In this document: positions 40,012 through 48,050 of the stretch, piece by piece
Layout of the letters: the number at the start of each line of letters is the position of its first letter
Numbering within the stretch: the first letter of the stretch is position 1
Assembly (NCBI GenBank): GCA_015229045.1
Contig: JADGCJ010000011.1
Span: forward strand, 1 to 51,562
Direction of reading: 5' to 3'
DNA length: 51,562 nt
DNA from: Magnetococcales bacterium
Lineage (GTDB): Bacteria; Pseudomonadota; Magnetococcia; Magnetococcales; DC0425bin3
Notes under the pieces: model-generated
Databases searched by the model: none
Told to the model about the DNA's origin: nothing
The model's input: the letters and a program-made list of their open reading frames with translations, nothing else
Program-made: the position numbers and the translations under genes

Positions 40012-41048
40012 TACGGCGCGGCATCCTCTTTTTCTTTTTTCCCCTTCGACTGTGCATCGGCTATCAACTTGAGGCGTTGCCGGGCCATATGAACTTTTTG
40101 GGTGTCCGGTTGGGAGTCGGAGAAATCCTTGACCAGACGATTCAGAATGGCACGTGCCTTGGCCATCTCACCCAGTTCGTAGAGGGAGTAGCCCATTTTG
40201 AGCAGGCACCCCGGAACCATTTCACTCTTTGGCCAGCGCAGGAGAACCTGATTGAACTCCTGGAGTGCTTCCCGGAACTTTTTTTCGGCATAGTAGGCTT
40301 CACCGATCCAGTACTGCGCCCTGGGTATCCGGGGATCGTCGGGAAACCATTTGATGAAGTTCCGGAAACTCTCCCCGGCCTGGAGGTAGCGCCCGCTTTT
40401 CAGATTCAGGTCGGCCTCGCTGTAGGCCTGGTCAGCCGAGGCTGGCTTTTGTCCGGTATTTTTGGGCGGGGCAGTGACGGAAGGGGGCGCATGGGCTGCC
40501 ACCACCTGCGTTGCCTCATTTTTGGGCGGGGTTGTCGCGACCACCGGGGTTGCCGGGGTTGCTGTCGTTGGCAACAGGCCGGAATCCGGTTGGGTGAAGG
40601 TGGCGATATCGGTTCCGGTTCTTGGCGGCGCTGGTTGGGGCTGGAGACTCTTCTGGTTCAGATCGGTCACCTGATCCAGCAAGCGTCGATTGTCGTGCCG
40701 GGCCACTTCCAGCTCCCCCCGCAGGGAACTGATCTCTTTTTCCATCAGATCGAGGCGCTTGGCCATCTCCGTGGTACCGGCCCGACTGTTTTCGGCAGTA
40801 TGGCCCAGGGTGGCCACGGTTTTGGAGAGACGCTTGACCTCTTTTTCGAGGGGGGGGGCATCCTGCGCAAGATCGTCGCCGCGACTGGGGGTTGGCGCTG
40901 GTGGCGGTGCTGCCCCGACTCCCGGCGGAGGAGGGGGGGCGCCACAACCGGCCACCAGGACCAGGGCGAGTGCGGGCAGAAACCGGGAGAAGGGTCTTCC
41001 CAGAGATGGCGATGCGATGTTCCAAGCCTGCTTGTCATCCATGGTCAC
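40011..41048 (-). CDS. cpoB: Cell division coordinator CpoB (YbgF)
   Basis: This Tol-associated periplasmic protein coordinates outer-membrane constriction with peptidoglycan synthesis. The 345-residue product has an N-terminal export signal with a lipobox-like end (LALVLVAGC, about residues 28-36), followed by a Pro-rich stretch. A coiled coil follows (about 75-140, DLMEKEISSLRGELEVARHDNRRLL...), then a Pro/Ala/Thr-rich linker, then a C-terminal TPR domain (about 220-335, ADQAYSEADLNLKSGRYLQAGESFRNFIKWFPDDPRIPRAQYWIGEAYYAEKKF). Coiled coil plus TPR is the CpoB/YbgF layout. Most homologues are soluble. The Cys here suggests a lipoprotein, which is unusual but has precedent. A degenerate family B repeat lies between pal and this gene. 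Confidence 0.92.
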   Translation of the reverse strand: MTMDDKQAWNIASPSLGRPFSRFLPALALVLVAGCGAPPPPPGVGAAPPPAPTPSRGDDLAQDAPPLEKEVKRLSKTVATLGHTAENSRAGTTEMAKRLDLMEKEISSLRGELEVARHDNRRLLDQVTDLNQKSLQPQPAPPRTGTDIATFTQPDSGLLPTTATPATPVVATTPPKNEATQVVAAHAPPSVTAPPKNTGQKPASADQAYSEADLNLKSGRYLQAGESFRNFIKWFPDDPRIPRAQYWIGEAYYAEKKFREALQEFNQVLLRWPKSEMVPGCLLKMGYSLYELGEMAKARAILNRLVKDFSDSQPDTQKVHMARQRLKLIADAQSKGKKEKEDAAP

Positions 41049-41076
41049 CCCCCCTGTCCCGGGTTGACACGTTGCG

Positions 41077-41202
41077 CCAATTCCAGACCAGGCATCTGTT
41101 TCGTTGACAGCTTTGCCTGTTTCTTGCCGCGCCCAACACGTATCGCCTTGTTGTGCGCTCGCGGTTGCTGTGCATCCAACCGGGTCCGAAAACGGAACTA
41201 TT
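41077..41202 (-). repeat. Degenerate family B repeat between pal and cpoB
   Basis: The left end CCAATTCCAGACCAGGCAT and the core (reverse complement of ATACGTGTTGGGCGCGGCAAG) match variant 1 of family B. The right end (AACGGAACTATTGGG) is a decayed TIR. It covers the pal stop codon at 41198, so the element supplies the last codons or directly abuts them. It is the most diverged copy. Confidence 0.6.
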
Positions 41203-41794
41203 GGGCACGCAACTCCGCCCGGCGATTCTTGGCCCAGGCAAATTCGTCATGTCCATAAACCAGCGGGCGCTCCTTGCCGAAGGAGACGGTCCGGATGCGA
41301 TACCAATCCACTCCTTGGGAAGAGAGGAACTGTTTGACGGCATCGGCGCGTTTTTGACCCAGGGCCAGGTTGTATTCGCGGGTACCGCGCTCGTCGCAAT
41401 GGCCCTCCACGATCACCTCTTTGGGATTTCTGGCTTTGATCCATTGGGCGTTGGTGGACAGAGTACGGGTGCTTTCGGGAGATATGGAGGCGCTGTTGAA
41501 ATCAAAATAGACCCGGTGTTCGGGCTCACCGCCCATGCCGCCGCGTCCACCCGGGCCGCCGACGCCATCCATGCCACCTCCAGCACCGGCGCCACCGGCA
41601 CGGTCCAGATCCGACTCGCTGCCGCTGCCCAGGCGATTCAGACCTGCCCCGCCACCGGGGCCGCCAGGACCACCGGGGCCGCTCAACTCGCTGCCGGCAG
41701 GACCGCCTTCCGGCCCGTTTTTGGCTGTTGATCCGCACCCAGTCAAAAGGCCGAGTGTCACCAGGCCTGCGATCAAAATTCCAGTGTGCTTCAT
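41198..41794 (-). CDS. pal: Peptidoglycan-associated lipoprotein Pal
   Basis: This outer-membrane lipoprotein binds peptidoglycan and is moved by the Tol system. The 198-residue product has a signal peptide with lipobox LLTGC (Cys at about residue 20). A Gly-rich, low-complexity linker (about 25-88) is followed by the OmpA-like domain with VYFDFNSASISPESTRTL and VIVEGHCDERGTREYNLALGQKRADAVKQFL, which includes the diaminopimelate-binding Asp and Arg. The Gly-rich linker (more than 25 Gly) is unusual, since most Pal proteins have a short Ser/Asn linker. The ATG at 41794 follows GGGAG by nine bases. The stop codon lies at the edge of a family B repeat. Confidence 0.96.
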   Translation of the reverse strand: MKHTGILIAGLVTLGLLTGCGSTAKNGPEGGPAGSELSGPGGPGGPGGGAGLNRLGSGSESDLDRAGGAGAGGGMDGVGGPGGRGGMGGEPEHRVYFDFNSASISPESTRTLSTNAQWIKARNPKEVIVEGHCDERGTREYNLALGQKRADAVKQFLSSQGVDWYRIRTVSFGKERPLVYGHDEFAWAKNRRAELRAQ

Positions 41795-41910
41795 GCGATG
41801 TTTCTCCCAGACAGAATGGTCCATTATTCGTGGGTTTATCATGTTACCGTGAAGGCCGCGCACCGGCCCCCATGACCGGCGGGCGGAGATCTCCCCCGTT
41901 GCGTCCAACG

Positions 41911-43305
41911 TCAACGTATCAAAGGGGACCAGGAAGGATCCGATCCACCCAGTCCATCCCCAACAGGGACTGGCTGCTCATTATGGCCTGTGAGATCGAT
42001 GGTGTAAAGTCGTGTCATGTCTCCCGTTTGACGGGAAAAGAGAATGACGCGACCGTTGGGGGACCAGGTGGGGGATTCGTCCATCCAGGAGTTGGTCAGG
42101 GTGCGGGGGCGGTTGCCGGACGGGTCGGTGACGGCAATGCGAAAATGGCCCTCACCCCCCTTGACGAAAGCGATCAGGTCGCCGCGCGGAGACCAGGCAG
42201 GAGCCGAGTTGTAGCGACCGTCGTAGGTGATGCGGCGGACGTTGGATCCATCCACGCTCATGACATAAATCTGTGGCGAGCCGGCACGATCGGAATTGAA
42301 AACGATTTGTCGCCCGTCCGGTGACCACGAGGGAGAGGTATCGATGCCATTGTTGAAGGTCAGGCGGCGCAAATTGTTGGTTTGCAAGTCCTTGACATAA
42401 ATCTCGGCATTGCCATCCTTGGTCAGGGTCATGGCCATGTAGCGGCCATCGGGCGACCAGGAGGGGGCACTGTTGAGTCCCGGATACTCACCCTGTTGCA
42501 GGCGCTTGCCCTGGTAAATCATCCAACGAAAAATGCGCGGCTGGCTGGTCTCATAGGAGATGTAGAACAGATTCTCCCCGTTGGGGGAAAAGCGGGGGGT
42601 GAGGACCAGATGGTTGTCTTCGTAGGTCAAATCCAGACGGTTGGCGCCATCCTGATCCATCATGGCGAGCCATTTGTGGCGGCCCTTCTGGGCAATGAAG
42701 GCGATACGGGAAGAGAAATAGCCGCTCTCGCCGGTCAACCGGGAGTAGATCTCGTCGGAGATGCGATGGGCCAGGTGGCGTACATCCTTGAGGGGGGCTG
42801 AAAACCGTTTCCCCTTGCCGATCAGTTTTCCCTGAAAGGTGTCATAAAGAAAAAAGGAGGCGGTCAGCTCCTCCCCGTTCTGTTGTATGGCGCCAGAGAG
42901 GATGGCCTCCGCGTTGAGTTGACGCCAGACCCGGTAGTCGGGTCCAGACCGCCACAGAGAGGCGGAATCCTGCATGAAGGCGCGCGGATCCAGGGCACGA
43001 AACAGGCCGGAGCGTTCGAGATCCGAGGAGATCACCCCCACGAGCTGTTGTCCCAACCGGCCTCCGCCTGCCAACTCCCCTTGCGCCCCCAGATCGACAA
43101 AGGCCGGCAGGGCGATGGGCAGACGTTTCAATCCCGCCTCGCGAATGTCGATGACCAGCTCGGCTTGCACCGGGGTGGCCATGGCCAGCAGAAGCAGCCA
43201 GATCAGACAGGCGAGTTGGACAACGCTCCGCCCGATCCGAAAAACACGCACGATGGACAGATCGGGAAAAGGTCTGATTGGCTGGGATGACTTCGGGTGG
43301 ATCAT
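41911..43305 (-). CDS. tolB: Tol-Pal system protein TolB
   Basis: This periplasmic protein links Pal to TolA. The 464-residue precursor has a long signal region (about 1-50, with VVQLACLIWLLLLAMATPVQA as the core and cleavage after VQA). The N-terminal TolB domain follows (about 52-190, LVIDIREAGLKRLPIALPAFVDLG ...), and then a six-bladed beta-propeller with repeats of the form NSAPSWSPDGRYMAMTL, DTSPSWSPDGRQIVFNSDR, NSAPAWSPRGDLIAFVK and DESPTWSPNGRVILFS. It ends at the typical SDPSWSPL. The ATG at 43305 has GAGG five bases upstream. The reading frame is open further up without similarity. It lies between tolA and pal as in nearly all proteobacteria. Confidence 0.97.
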   Translation of the reverse strand: MIHPKSSQPIRPFPDLSIVRVFRIGRSVVQLACLIWLLLLAMATPVQAELVIDIREAGLKRLPIALPAFVDLGAQGELAGGGRLGQQLVGVISSDLERSGLFRALDPRAFMQDSASLWRSGPDYRVWRQLNAEAILSGAIQQNGEELTASFFLYDTFQGKLIGKGKRFSAPLKDVRHLAHRISDEIYSRLTGESGYFSSRIAFIAQKGRHKWLAMMDQDGANRLDLTYEDNHLVLTPRFSPNGENLFYISYETSQPRIFRWMIYQGKRLQQGEYPGLNSAPSWSPDGRYMAMTLTKDGNAEIYVKDLQTNNLRRLTFNNGIDTSPSWSPDGRQIVFNSDRAGSPQIYVMSVDGSNVRRITYDGRYNSAPAWSPRGDLIAFVKGGEGHFRIAVTDPSGNRPRTLTNSWMDESPTWSPNGRVILFSRQTGDMTRLYTIDLTGHNEQPVPVGDGLGGSDPSWSPLIR

Positions 43306-43348
43306 CGGAACCTCGCAAATAGTGTTACGGTGCTGCAGCAGGCAGGTC

Positions 43349-44725
43349 TCAGTAAACGTCCGTAGCCCGGAAAACGAAAACGATCGGAGAACACTCCTGA
43401 CATCCCGACGGCGGTTGCGGCAGATCGGGAGCCTTGTGGATGGCCGACAACACGGAACGGTCAAACACCTCCGCACCGGATGAGCGAATGATCTGTGGGT
43501 CGAACAGGCGTCCGTCGGGAGCCACCTTGACGCGTACCTCCACGGCAAGGCGATCCTCGTTGAGCATGCCGGTTGGCTTGTTCCAACTGGTACGCACCCT
43601 TGTTTCCACGGCCCTCTTGTAAAACTCCACCTGCAGACGACTGACCTGCGGACCTTGCGCAGGCGCCTGTGCCTGGGTCGGCTTTTGCGGTGCTTGCGCC
43701 GGCGTTACCGTTGGCGGCAAGGGGGTCGGGGTCGGCTCCTTGGTCTTGGTCCCGGCGAAGTCATCCTGGATCATCTTGGTGATGTCGGACCACTCCGACT
43801 CGTTCTTCTCTTTTTTCAACTCCTTGTTCCTGGCTTCGGCCTCTTTGGCTTTCTTGAGTTCGGCCTCCTTGGCTTTTTTGGCTTCCAGGGCCTTTCTGGC
43901 CTCTTCGGCTTTTTTGGCTTCGGCTTCCTTGGCTTCCTTGGCTTTCTTCGCTTCGGCTTCTTTGGCCTCTTTGGCTTTCCTGGCTTCGGCCTCCTTGGCT
44001 TTTTTCGCTTCGGCTTCTTTGGCCTCTTTGGCCTTTTTGGCTTCGGCCTCCTTGGCTTCGGCCTCCTTGGCTTTTTTCGCTTCGGCCTCCATGACCCTCT
44101 TGGCTTCCAGGGCTTTCTTGGCTTCCATGGCCTCCAGGGCCTCGGCCTCCTTGGCTTTTTTCGCTTCGGCCTCCTTGGCTTTCTTGGCTTCCGCCTCTTT
44201 GATTTTTTTCGCTTCGGCCTCCTTGGCCTTTTTCGCTTCCGCCTCTTTGACCTTCTTGGCGGCTTCCTTGGCTTTCTCGTCCTCTTTTATCTCGACAGGC
44301 TTGGGCGGTTCTCTTTTGGGCGGATCCTTGATGACCAGCTCTGGTTTGGGCGGTTCCGGTTTGGGTGGTTCCGGTTTAGGCGGCGCCGGTTTGGGCAGCT
44401 CCGGTTTGGGTGGTTCCGGTTTGGGCGGTGCCGGTTTGGGCAGCTCCGGTTTGGGTTCTTGTCGGACGGGTTCCCTCGGCGGTGGAGGGATCGCCTCGGT
44501 TACGTCCGGATGTGGTTCCGAGCGCTTCGGCGGCTCCGGTGCGGATTTGTGGGCTGGCCTGGCGGCGTGTGTTTCCGGCCTGGTCTTGGGTGCCTGAATC
44601 AGATTGACTGTCAGGGGTTTGTTAGGCAGCTCCTTGAGAGGGGAGGGCTGCGGAATGAAAAAAATCAGAAGGATGGCCACAACATGAGCGGCAACAGACC
44701 ATAAGAGGGAGTCTCTGGAGACCAT
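43349..44725 (-). CDS. tolA: TolA: inner-membrane protein, long charged spacer
   Basis: This protein transmits the proton-motive energy of TolQR to Pal. The 458-residue product has an N-terminal membrane helix (about 8-25). A Pro/Lys/Glu stretch with KPELPKPAPPKPEPPK-type repeats follows (about 70-150), then a very long charged helix (about 155-330) of KAKEAEAKKAKEAEAKK-like repeats. The C-terminal globular domain (about 365-458) contains RVRTSWNKPTGML, LAVEVRVKVAPDGRLFDPQII and FDRSVLSAIHKAPDLPQPP. This is the TolA/TonB layout. TolA is favoured over TonB by its place between tolR and tolB and by the long Ala/Lys/Glu helix. The internal repeats make copy-number changes likely. Confidence 0.93.
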   Translation of the reverse strand: MVSRDSLLWSVAAHVVAILLIFFIPQPSPLKELPNKPLTVNLIQAPKTRPETHAARPAHKSAPEPPKRSEPHPDVTEAIPPPPREPVRQEPKPELPKPAPPKPEPPKPELPKPAPPKPEPPKPEPPKPELVIKDPPKREPPKPVEIKEDEKAKEAAKKVKEAEAKKAKEAEAKKIKEAEAKKAKEAEAKKAKEAEALEAMEAKKALEAKRVMEAEAKKAKEAEAKEAEAKKAKEAKEAEAKKAKEAEARKAKEAKEAEAKKAKEAKEAEAKKAEEARKALEAKKAKEAELKKAKEAEARNKELKKEKNESEWSDITKMIQDDFAGTKTKEPTPTPLPPTVTPAQAPQKPTQAQAPAQGPQVSRLQVEFYKRAVETRVRTSWNKPTGMLNEDRLAVEVRVKVAPDGRLFDPQIIRSSGAEVFDRSVLSAIHKAPDLPQPPSGCQECSPIVFVFRATDVY

Positions 44726-44740
44726 GGAGCTGGATCCGGA

Positions 44741-45157
44741 TTACCGGGGTTCGGTCATCAAACCGATCTCGGTGGCGCCAGCCTGCTGGATTTCAGCCAT
44801 GACGAGCATGATGGCCCCATAGTTGGCACGTTGGTCACCCCGAACATAAATGGGTAAACGCGGATTGGCCAGTTTGACGGCCCGAATGCGCACCGACAAT
44901 TGCTCCATGCTGATCGGTTTGCCCTCGATGGAGGGGGCACCGCTGGAGGTGACCGTGACCACCAGAGGTTCTTGGTCCGAACTCATGGGGTTGGCCTGGG
45001 CATTGGGCAGTTCCACCTCGACGCCCTGACTGAGCAGCGGGGCTGCCACCATGAAGATGATCAACAACACCAGCATGATGTCGACCATCGGGGTGACGTT
45101 GATATCGCTCATTGGCCCGTGGCGACCGCCGGGCCCCATGGAAGCTCCCATGCCCAT
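44741..45157 (-). CDS. tolR: TolR: biopolymer transport protein ExbD/TolR
   Basis: This 138-residue inner-membrane protein forms the proton channel with TolQ. Its single helix is MSDINVTPMVDIMLVLLIIFMVAAPLL (about residues 16-42), with the conserved Asp in PMVDIMLVLL that carries the proton. The C-terminal periplasmic domain ends YGAIMLVMAEIQQAGATEIGLMTEPR. The ATG at 45157 overlaps the tolQ stop by one base (TGATG), with AGGAG just before. tolA follows after 15 bases, so the operon order is tolQ-tolR-tolA. Confidence 0.95.
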   Translation of the reverse strand: MGMGASMGPGGRHGPMSDINVTPMVDIMLVLLIIFMVAAPLLSQGVEVELPNAQANPMSSDQEPLVVTVTSSGAPSIEGKPISMEQLSVRIRAVKLANPRLPIYVRGDQRANYGAIMLVMAEIQQAGATEIGLMTEPR

Positions 45158-45882
45158 CAGGCGCTCCTTCTCATGCGGGCAACCCGCCGTTCGATGATGT
45201 TGAGAAACTCGGCGCCAAAGTTGTCCATCTTCTGGTTGAGACGACGCAACTCGGCGGAGTAGTTGTTGAAGGCGATCACGGCTGGAATCGCCGCGACCAG
45301 ACCCATGGCCGTGGCGATCAGGGCCTCGGCGATGCCGGGGGCCACCATGGTCAGCGTCGTTGTCTTGGCACCGGCCAATCCGCGAAAGGCGTTCATGATG
45401 CCCCACACGGTGCCAAACAGACCAACAAACGGACTCGTCGAACCCACAGTGGCCAAAAAGGTCAGACCGCGTTCCAACTGGTCAATTTCCCGATTCAGGG
45501 CCACCGTCATGGCGCGACGTACGCTGGAAACCAGATCGCCGGTTTCGCTGCCGTCCCGGGGAGCGGTGCCGCCGTTGCGTTCCCCGCTCTCCCAGCGTTT
45601 CCACTCGCGAAAGCCGGTCGTGAACATGGTCACGATGGGGCAATCCGGCCACTCCTGCGACGCCGTCTGATAAAAGGCCGTCACATTGCCGCCGCTCCAG
45701 AAGCGCTCCTCAAAGGCATCCGACTCCTGAGTGATGCGGCGAAAGCGTCGCCATTTATCAAATATCATGGCCCAGGAGACGAGGGATGCTCCCAAAAGGC
45801 CCAACATGACCAGCTTGACCAGCAACCCGGCCTGCATGACCAGATCCCAAATACTGTGGGTCGCCAGGGCTTCGTTCATCAT
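45157..45882 (-). CDS. tolQ: TolQ: biopolymer transport protein ExbB/TolQ
   Basis: This inner-membrane proton-channel protein has 241 residues from the ATG at 45882. It has a first membrane helix (about 16-38, VMQAGLLVKLVMLGLLGASLVSWAM) and two helices in the conserved C-terminal part, LTFLATVGSTSPFVGLFGTVWGIMNAFRGLA (about 140-170) and VAPGIAEALIATAMGLVAAIPAVIAFNNY (about 178-207). These contain the channel Thr and Ser residues. The VGSTSPFVGLFGTVWGIM signature is the MotA/TolQ/ExbB hallmark. The start ATGATG follows GAAGGG by about ten bases. Upstream codons to 45990 show no similarity. A 370-base gap with repeats separates it from ybgC. Confidence 0.96.
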   Translation of the reverse strand: MMNEALATHSIWDLVMQAGLLVKLVMLGLLGASLVSWAMIFDKWRRFRRITQESDAFEERFWSGGNVTAFYQTASQEWPDCPIVTMFTTGFREWKRWESGERNGGTAPRDGSETGDLVSSVRRAMTVALNREIDQLERGLTFLATVGSTSPFVGLFGTVWGIMNAFRGLAGAKTTTLTMVAPGIAEALIATAMGLVAAIPAVIAFNNYSAELRRLNQKMDNFGAEFLNIIERRVARMRRSA

Positions 45883-46084
45883 GGCAATCGTTTCCCTTCC
45901 ATGGTGGTGGTTTTTCTTCCCTGCAACTTCTTTCCGTGCCTTGCCCGGGTCTCTCCCCGGTCCATTCCCGAGATCATGAGCAATTTTCATACCATTTATT
46001 GCGCAGGTTCTCTCCTGACCGATCCCCGAGACACCAGGATCCCCATCTTATCCCAACCGAAGCGCCAAAAGCGATGTGCCTTAT

Positions 46085-46235
46085 CGCCGACTACCCTTTC
46101 GGGGCTTCGCCCCGGACCCCTGCGGGGCTTCGCATCGAACCCTTTCGGGGCTTCGCCCCGGACCCCACCAAGAGGAGGGGCACAGCCCTTCCTCCCGGAC
46201 CTCCATCCCAGTCTTTCAAACGCTTTTAAAAAAAT
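46085..46235 (-). repeat. Family C repeat and GC hairpins between ybgC and tolQ
   Basis: This fills most of the 372-base gap between tolQ and ybgC. Two copies of a 27-bp unit (CCCTTTCGGGGCTTCGCCCC plus CGGACCCC) at about 46093-46119 and 46139-46165 each form a strong CGGGGC-TTC-GCCCCG hairpin. The following part, to about 46220, is the reverse complement of the family C repeat at 47767-47848. The rest of the gap is unremarkable. The hairpins could reduce readthrough from ybgC into tolQ. Confidence 0.7.
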
Positions 46236-46254
46236 GTACACCTTCCGACGCGGT

Positions 46255-46665
46255 TCACCCTTGATGCGGCAGCAAAATCCCCGTCGGCAACCGCTGCGGA
46301 CGAAACCGGGCATCGATGCAGGCAACACGCACCGCAGCCCGTACAAGCACAGCCTGATCAGCCGAGCGCACGATCTCCTGGACCAGATGAATGCTGACCC
46401 GACGCAACACCTCCAGGCGCGTGGTGACAGTCAACAGGTCGTCCAGACGCGCCGGTCCCTGAAAATGAATCTCCATGTGAGCCACGGCAAACATCAAGCC
46501 GGTCTCCTGAAAAAAGCGTGTCTGATCAATCCCCAGGGCGCGCAGCCATTCGGTACGTCCCCGTTCCATGAATTTCAGATAACTGGCATGGTAAACCACG
46601 GCGGCGGCGTCGGTGTCCTCGTAATAAACCCGCACCGGCCAATGATGGAGTGTCTGGATCGTCAT
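46255..46665 (-). CDS. ybgC: Acyl-CoA thioesterase YbgC (Tol-Pal associated)
   Basis: This hotdog-fold thioesterase of 136 residues is encoded with the Tol system in most proteobacteria, where it is linked to phospholipid metabolism. The start HWPVRVYYEDTDAAAVVYHASYLKFMERGRTEWL holds the active-site Asp in YYEDTDAAAVVYHA and the conserved RTEWL. MEIHFQGPARLDDLLTVTTRLEVL and AVRVACIDARFRPQRLP follow as the remaining strands. It starts directly after the ruvB stop codon (no gap), so the two are co-transcribed. Confidence 0.95.
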   Translation of the reverse strand: MTIQTLHHWPVRVYYEDTDAAAVVYHASYLKFMERGRTEWLRALGIDQTRFFQETGLMFAVAHMEIHFQGPARLDDLLTVTTRLEVLRRVSIHLVQEIVRSADQAVLVRAAVRVACIDARFRPQRLPTGILLPHQG

Positions 46666-47721
46666 TTATAAAAGGCTCCCCTGTTGCGGATACCCCAGGT
46701 GGGTGTAGGTCGCCGCCGTGGCACGACGACCACGGGGTGTGCGATCCAAAAACCCCTCCTGAAGCAGATAGGGTTCGATGATATCCTCGATGGTGTCCCG
46801 CTCCTCGCCGATGGCCGCCGACAGGGTATCCAGACCGACAGGACCGCCGGCAAATTTGCTGACGATCGCCTGAAGGAGCTTGCGATCCATCCCATCCAGG
46901 CCTTTGGCGTCCACTTCCAGGAGCCACAGAGCGCGGTCGGCCATGGCGCGATCGATGCGGCCACTTCCCAAAACCTGGGCAAAGTCCCGCACCCGGCGCA
47001 GCAGGCGCAAGGCGATGCGTGGCGTACCCCGCGCACGCCGGGCAATCTCTTCGGCACCGTCATCGCTGACAGGAACCCCCAAAATCTTGGCGCCGCGCTG
47101 GACGATCAGCGTCAATTCCTGGGCGGTATAAAACTCCATGCGCCCCAGAATGCCAAAACGGTCACGCAGGGGGCTGGTCAACATGCCGGCCCGGGTCGTG
47201 GCACCTGCCAGGGTAAAGCGGGGCAGGTCGATGCGCACCGAACGTGCCGACGGCCCCTCCCCAATCATGATGTCCAGCTGAAAATCCTCCATGGCAGGGT
47301 AGAGAATCTCCTCCACGGCTGGATTCAGGCGGTGGATTTCGTCGACGAACAGGACATCGCCCGGGTTGAGGTTGGTCAGCAGGGCCGCCAGATCGCCCGC
47401 CTTGACGATCACCGGCCCCGATGTGGCGCGCAGACTGGCCCCCATTTCGGCGGCCAGAATCTGGGCCAGGGTGGTCTTGCCCAGGCCAGGCGGGCCAAAC
47501 AGCAGGACGTGGTCCAGCGACTCCGACCGATCCCGTGCAGCGGTCAGAAAGACCCGGAGATTGTTTTTTAATTTCTCCTGCCCGATAAACTCCTCAAGCC
47601 GTCTGGGACGCAACGAGGGTTCGTTACAGGCGTCTCCGGCCTCGGGTTGGGCGGAAATCAGGCGGTTTTCGGGTTCGGCATCCATGGGTGGAAGGGTCGC
47701 ATTTTTTTCCTCGATGGTCAC
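46666..47721 (-). CDS. ruvB: Holliday junction branch-migration ATPase RuvB
   Basis: This AAA+ motor drives branch migration of recombination junctions together with RuvA. The 351-residue protein has a full AAA domain: [23 protein letters not shown], Walker [17 protein letters not shown] (about 70-85), Walker [12 protein letters not shown], sensor 1 and arginine finger [18 protein letters not shown]. The C-terminal winged helix includes [20 protein letters not shown] and RTPRGRRAT. In most proteobacteria ruvC and ruvA precede ruvB. Here the upstream side is occupied by repeats and the divergent rsgA, so ruvCA must be elsewhere. ybgC follows without a gap. Confidence 0.97.
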   Translation of the reverse strand: MTIEEKNATLPPMDAEPENRLISAQPEAGDACNEPSLRPRRLEEFIGQEKLKNNLRVFLTAARDRSESLDHVLLFGPPGLGKTTLAQILAAEMGASLRATSGPVIVKAGDLAALLTNLNPGDVLFVDEIHRLNPAVEEILYPAMEDFQLDIMIGEGPSARSVRIDLPRFTLAGATTRAGMLTSPLRDRFGILGRMEFYTAQELTLIVQRGAKILGVPVSDDGAEEIARRARGTPRIALRLLRRVRDFAQVLGSGRIDRAMADRALWLLEVDAKGLDGMDRKLLQAIVSKFAGGPVGLDTLSAAIGEERDTIEDIIEPYLLQEGFLDRTPRGRRATAATYTHLGYPQQGSLL

Positions 47722-47762
47722 GGAAATGAAATTGCCTATCCATTCCGAGATGCGTAGTCTTT

Positions 47763-48004
47763 TTAACTATTGAAAGACTGGGATGGAGGTCCAGGAGGAA
47801 GGGCTGTGCCCTTCCTCCTGGTGGGGTTCGGGGCGAAGCCCCAATAGAGTCTTTCATACCCATACTTTTTTGTGATCGGGAAAAAGGGGTGACATGAAAG
47901 ACTTTATTGGGGCTCCGCCCCAAACCCCGCAAGGGCTCTGCCCTTGACCCGCCAGGGAGCCAGCCCCCTGGACCCCGATTCGTTGCCGGGTGCTGAATAG
48001 TTAC
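47763..48004 (+). repeat. Composite family C plus family A repeat
   Basis: This occupies nearly all of the 329-base gap between the divergent ruvB and rsgA genes. The left part (47767-47848) is the family C segment found also at 12623 and, inverted, at 46145. The right part (about 47870-48004) matches the block at about 26900-27010 and ends GGTGCTGAATAGTTAC, the family A left end in reverse. Both promoters must lie inside or at the edges of this element. Confidence 0.75.
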
Positions 48005-48050
48005 AAAATATATTTTCAAACAATGCACCATGCCCGAAGGGGTTGATCGC

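Noticed and set aside
43655..44704. 349-residue Phe/Leu/Gly-rich open frame on the plus strand
   Set aside because: It is the reverse complement of the tolA Lys/Glu/Ala repeats. The FGLLGFF pattern comes from CTT/TTC codons opposite AAG/GAA, not from a membrane protein.
45112..46671. 519-residue open frame on the plus strand
   Set aside because: Antisense to tolQ, tolR, ybgC and repeats. No domain.
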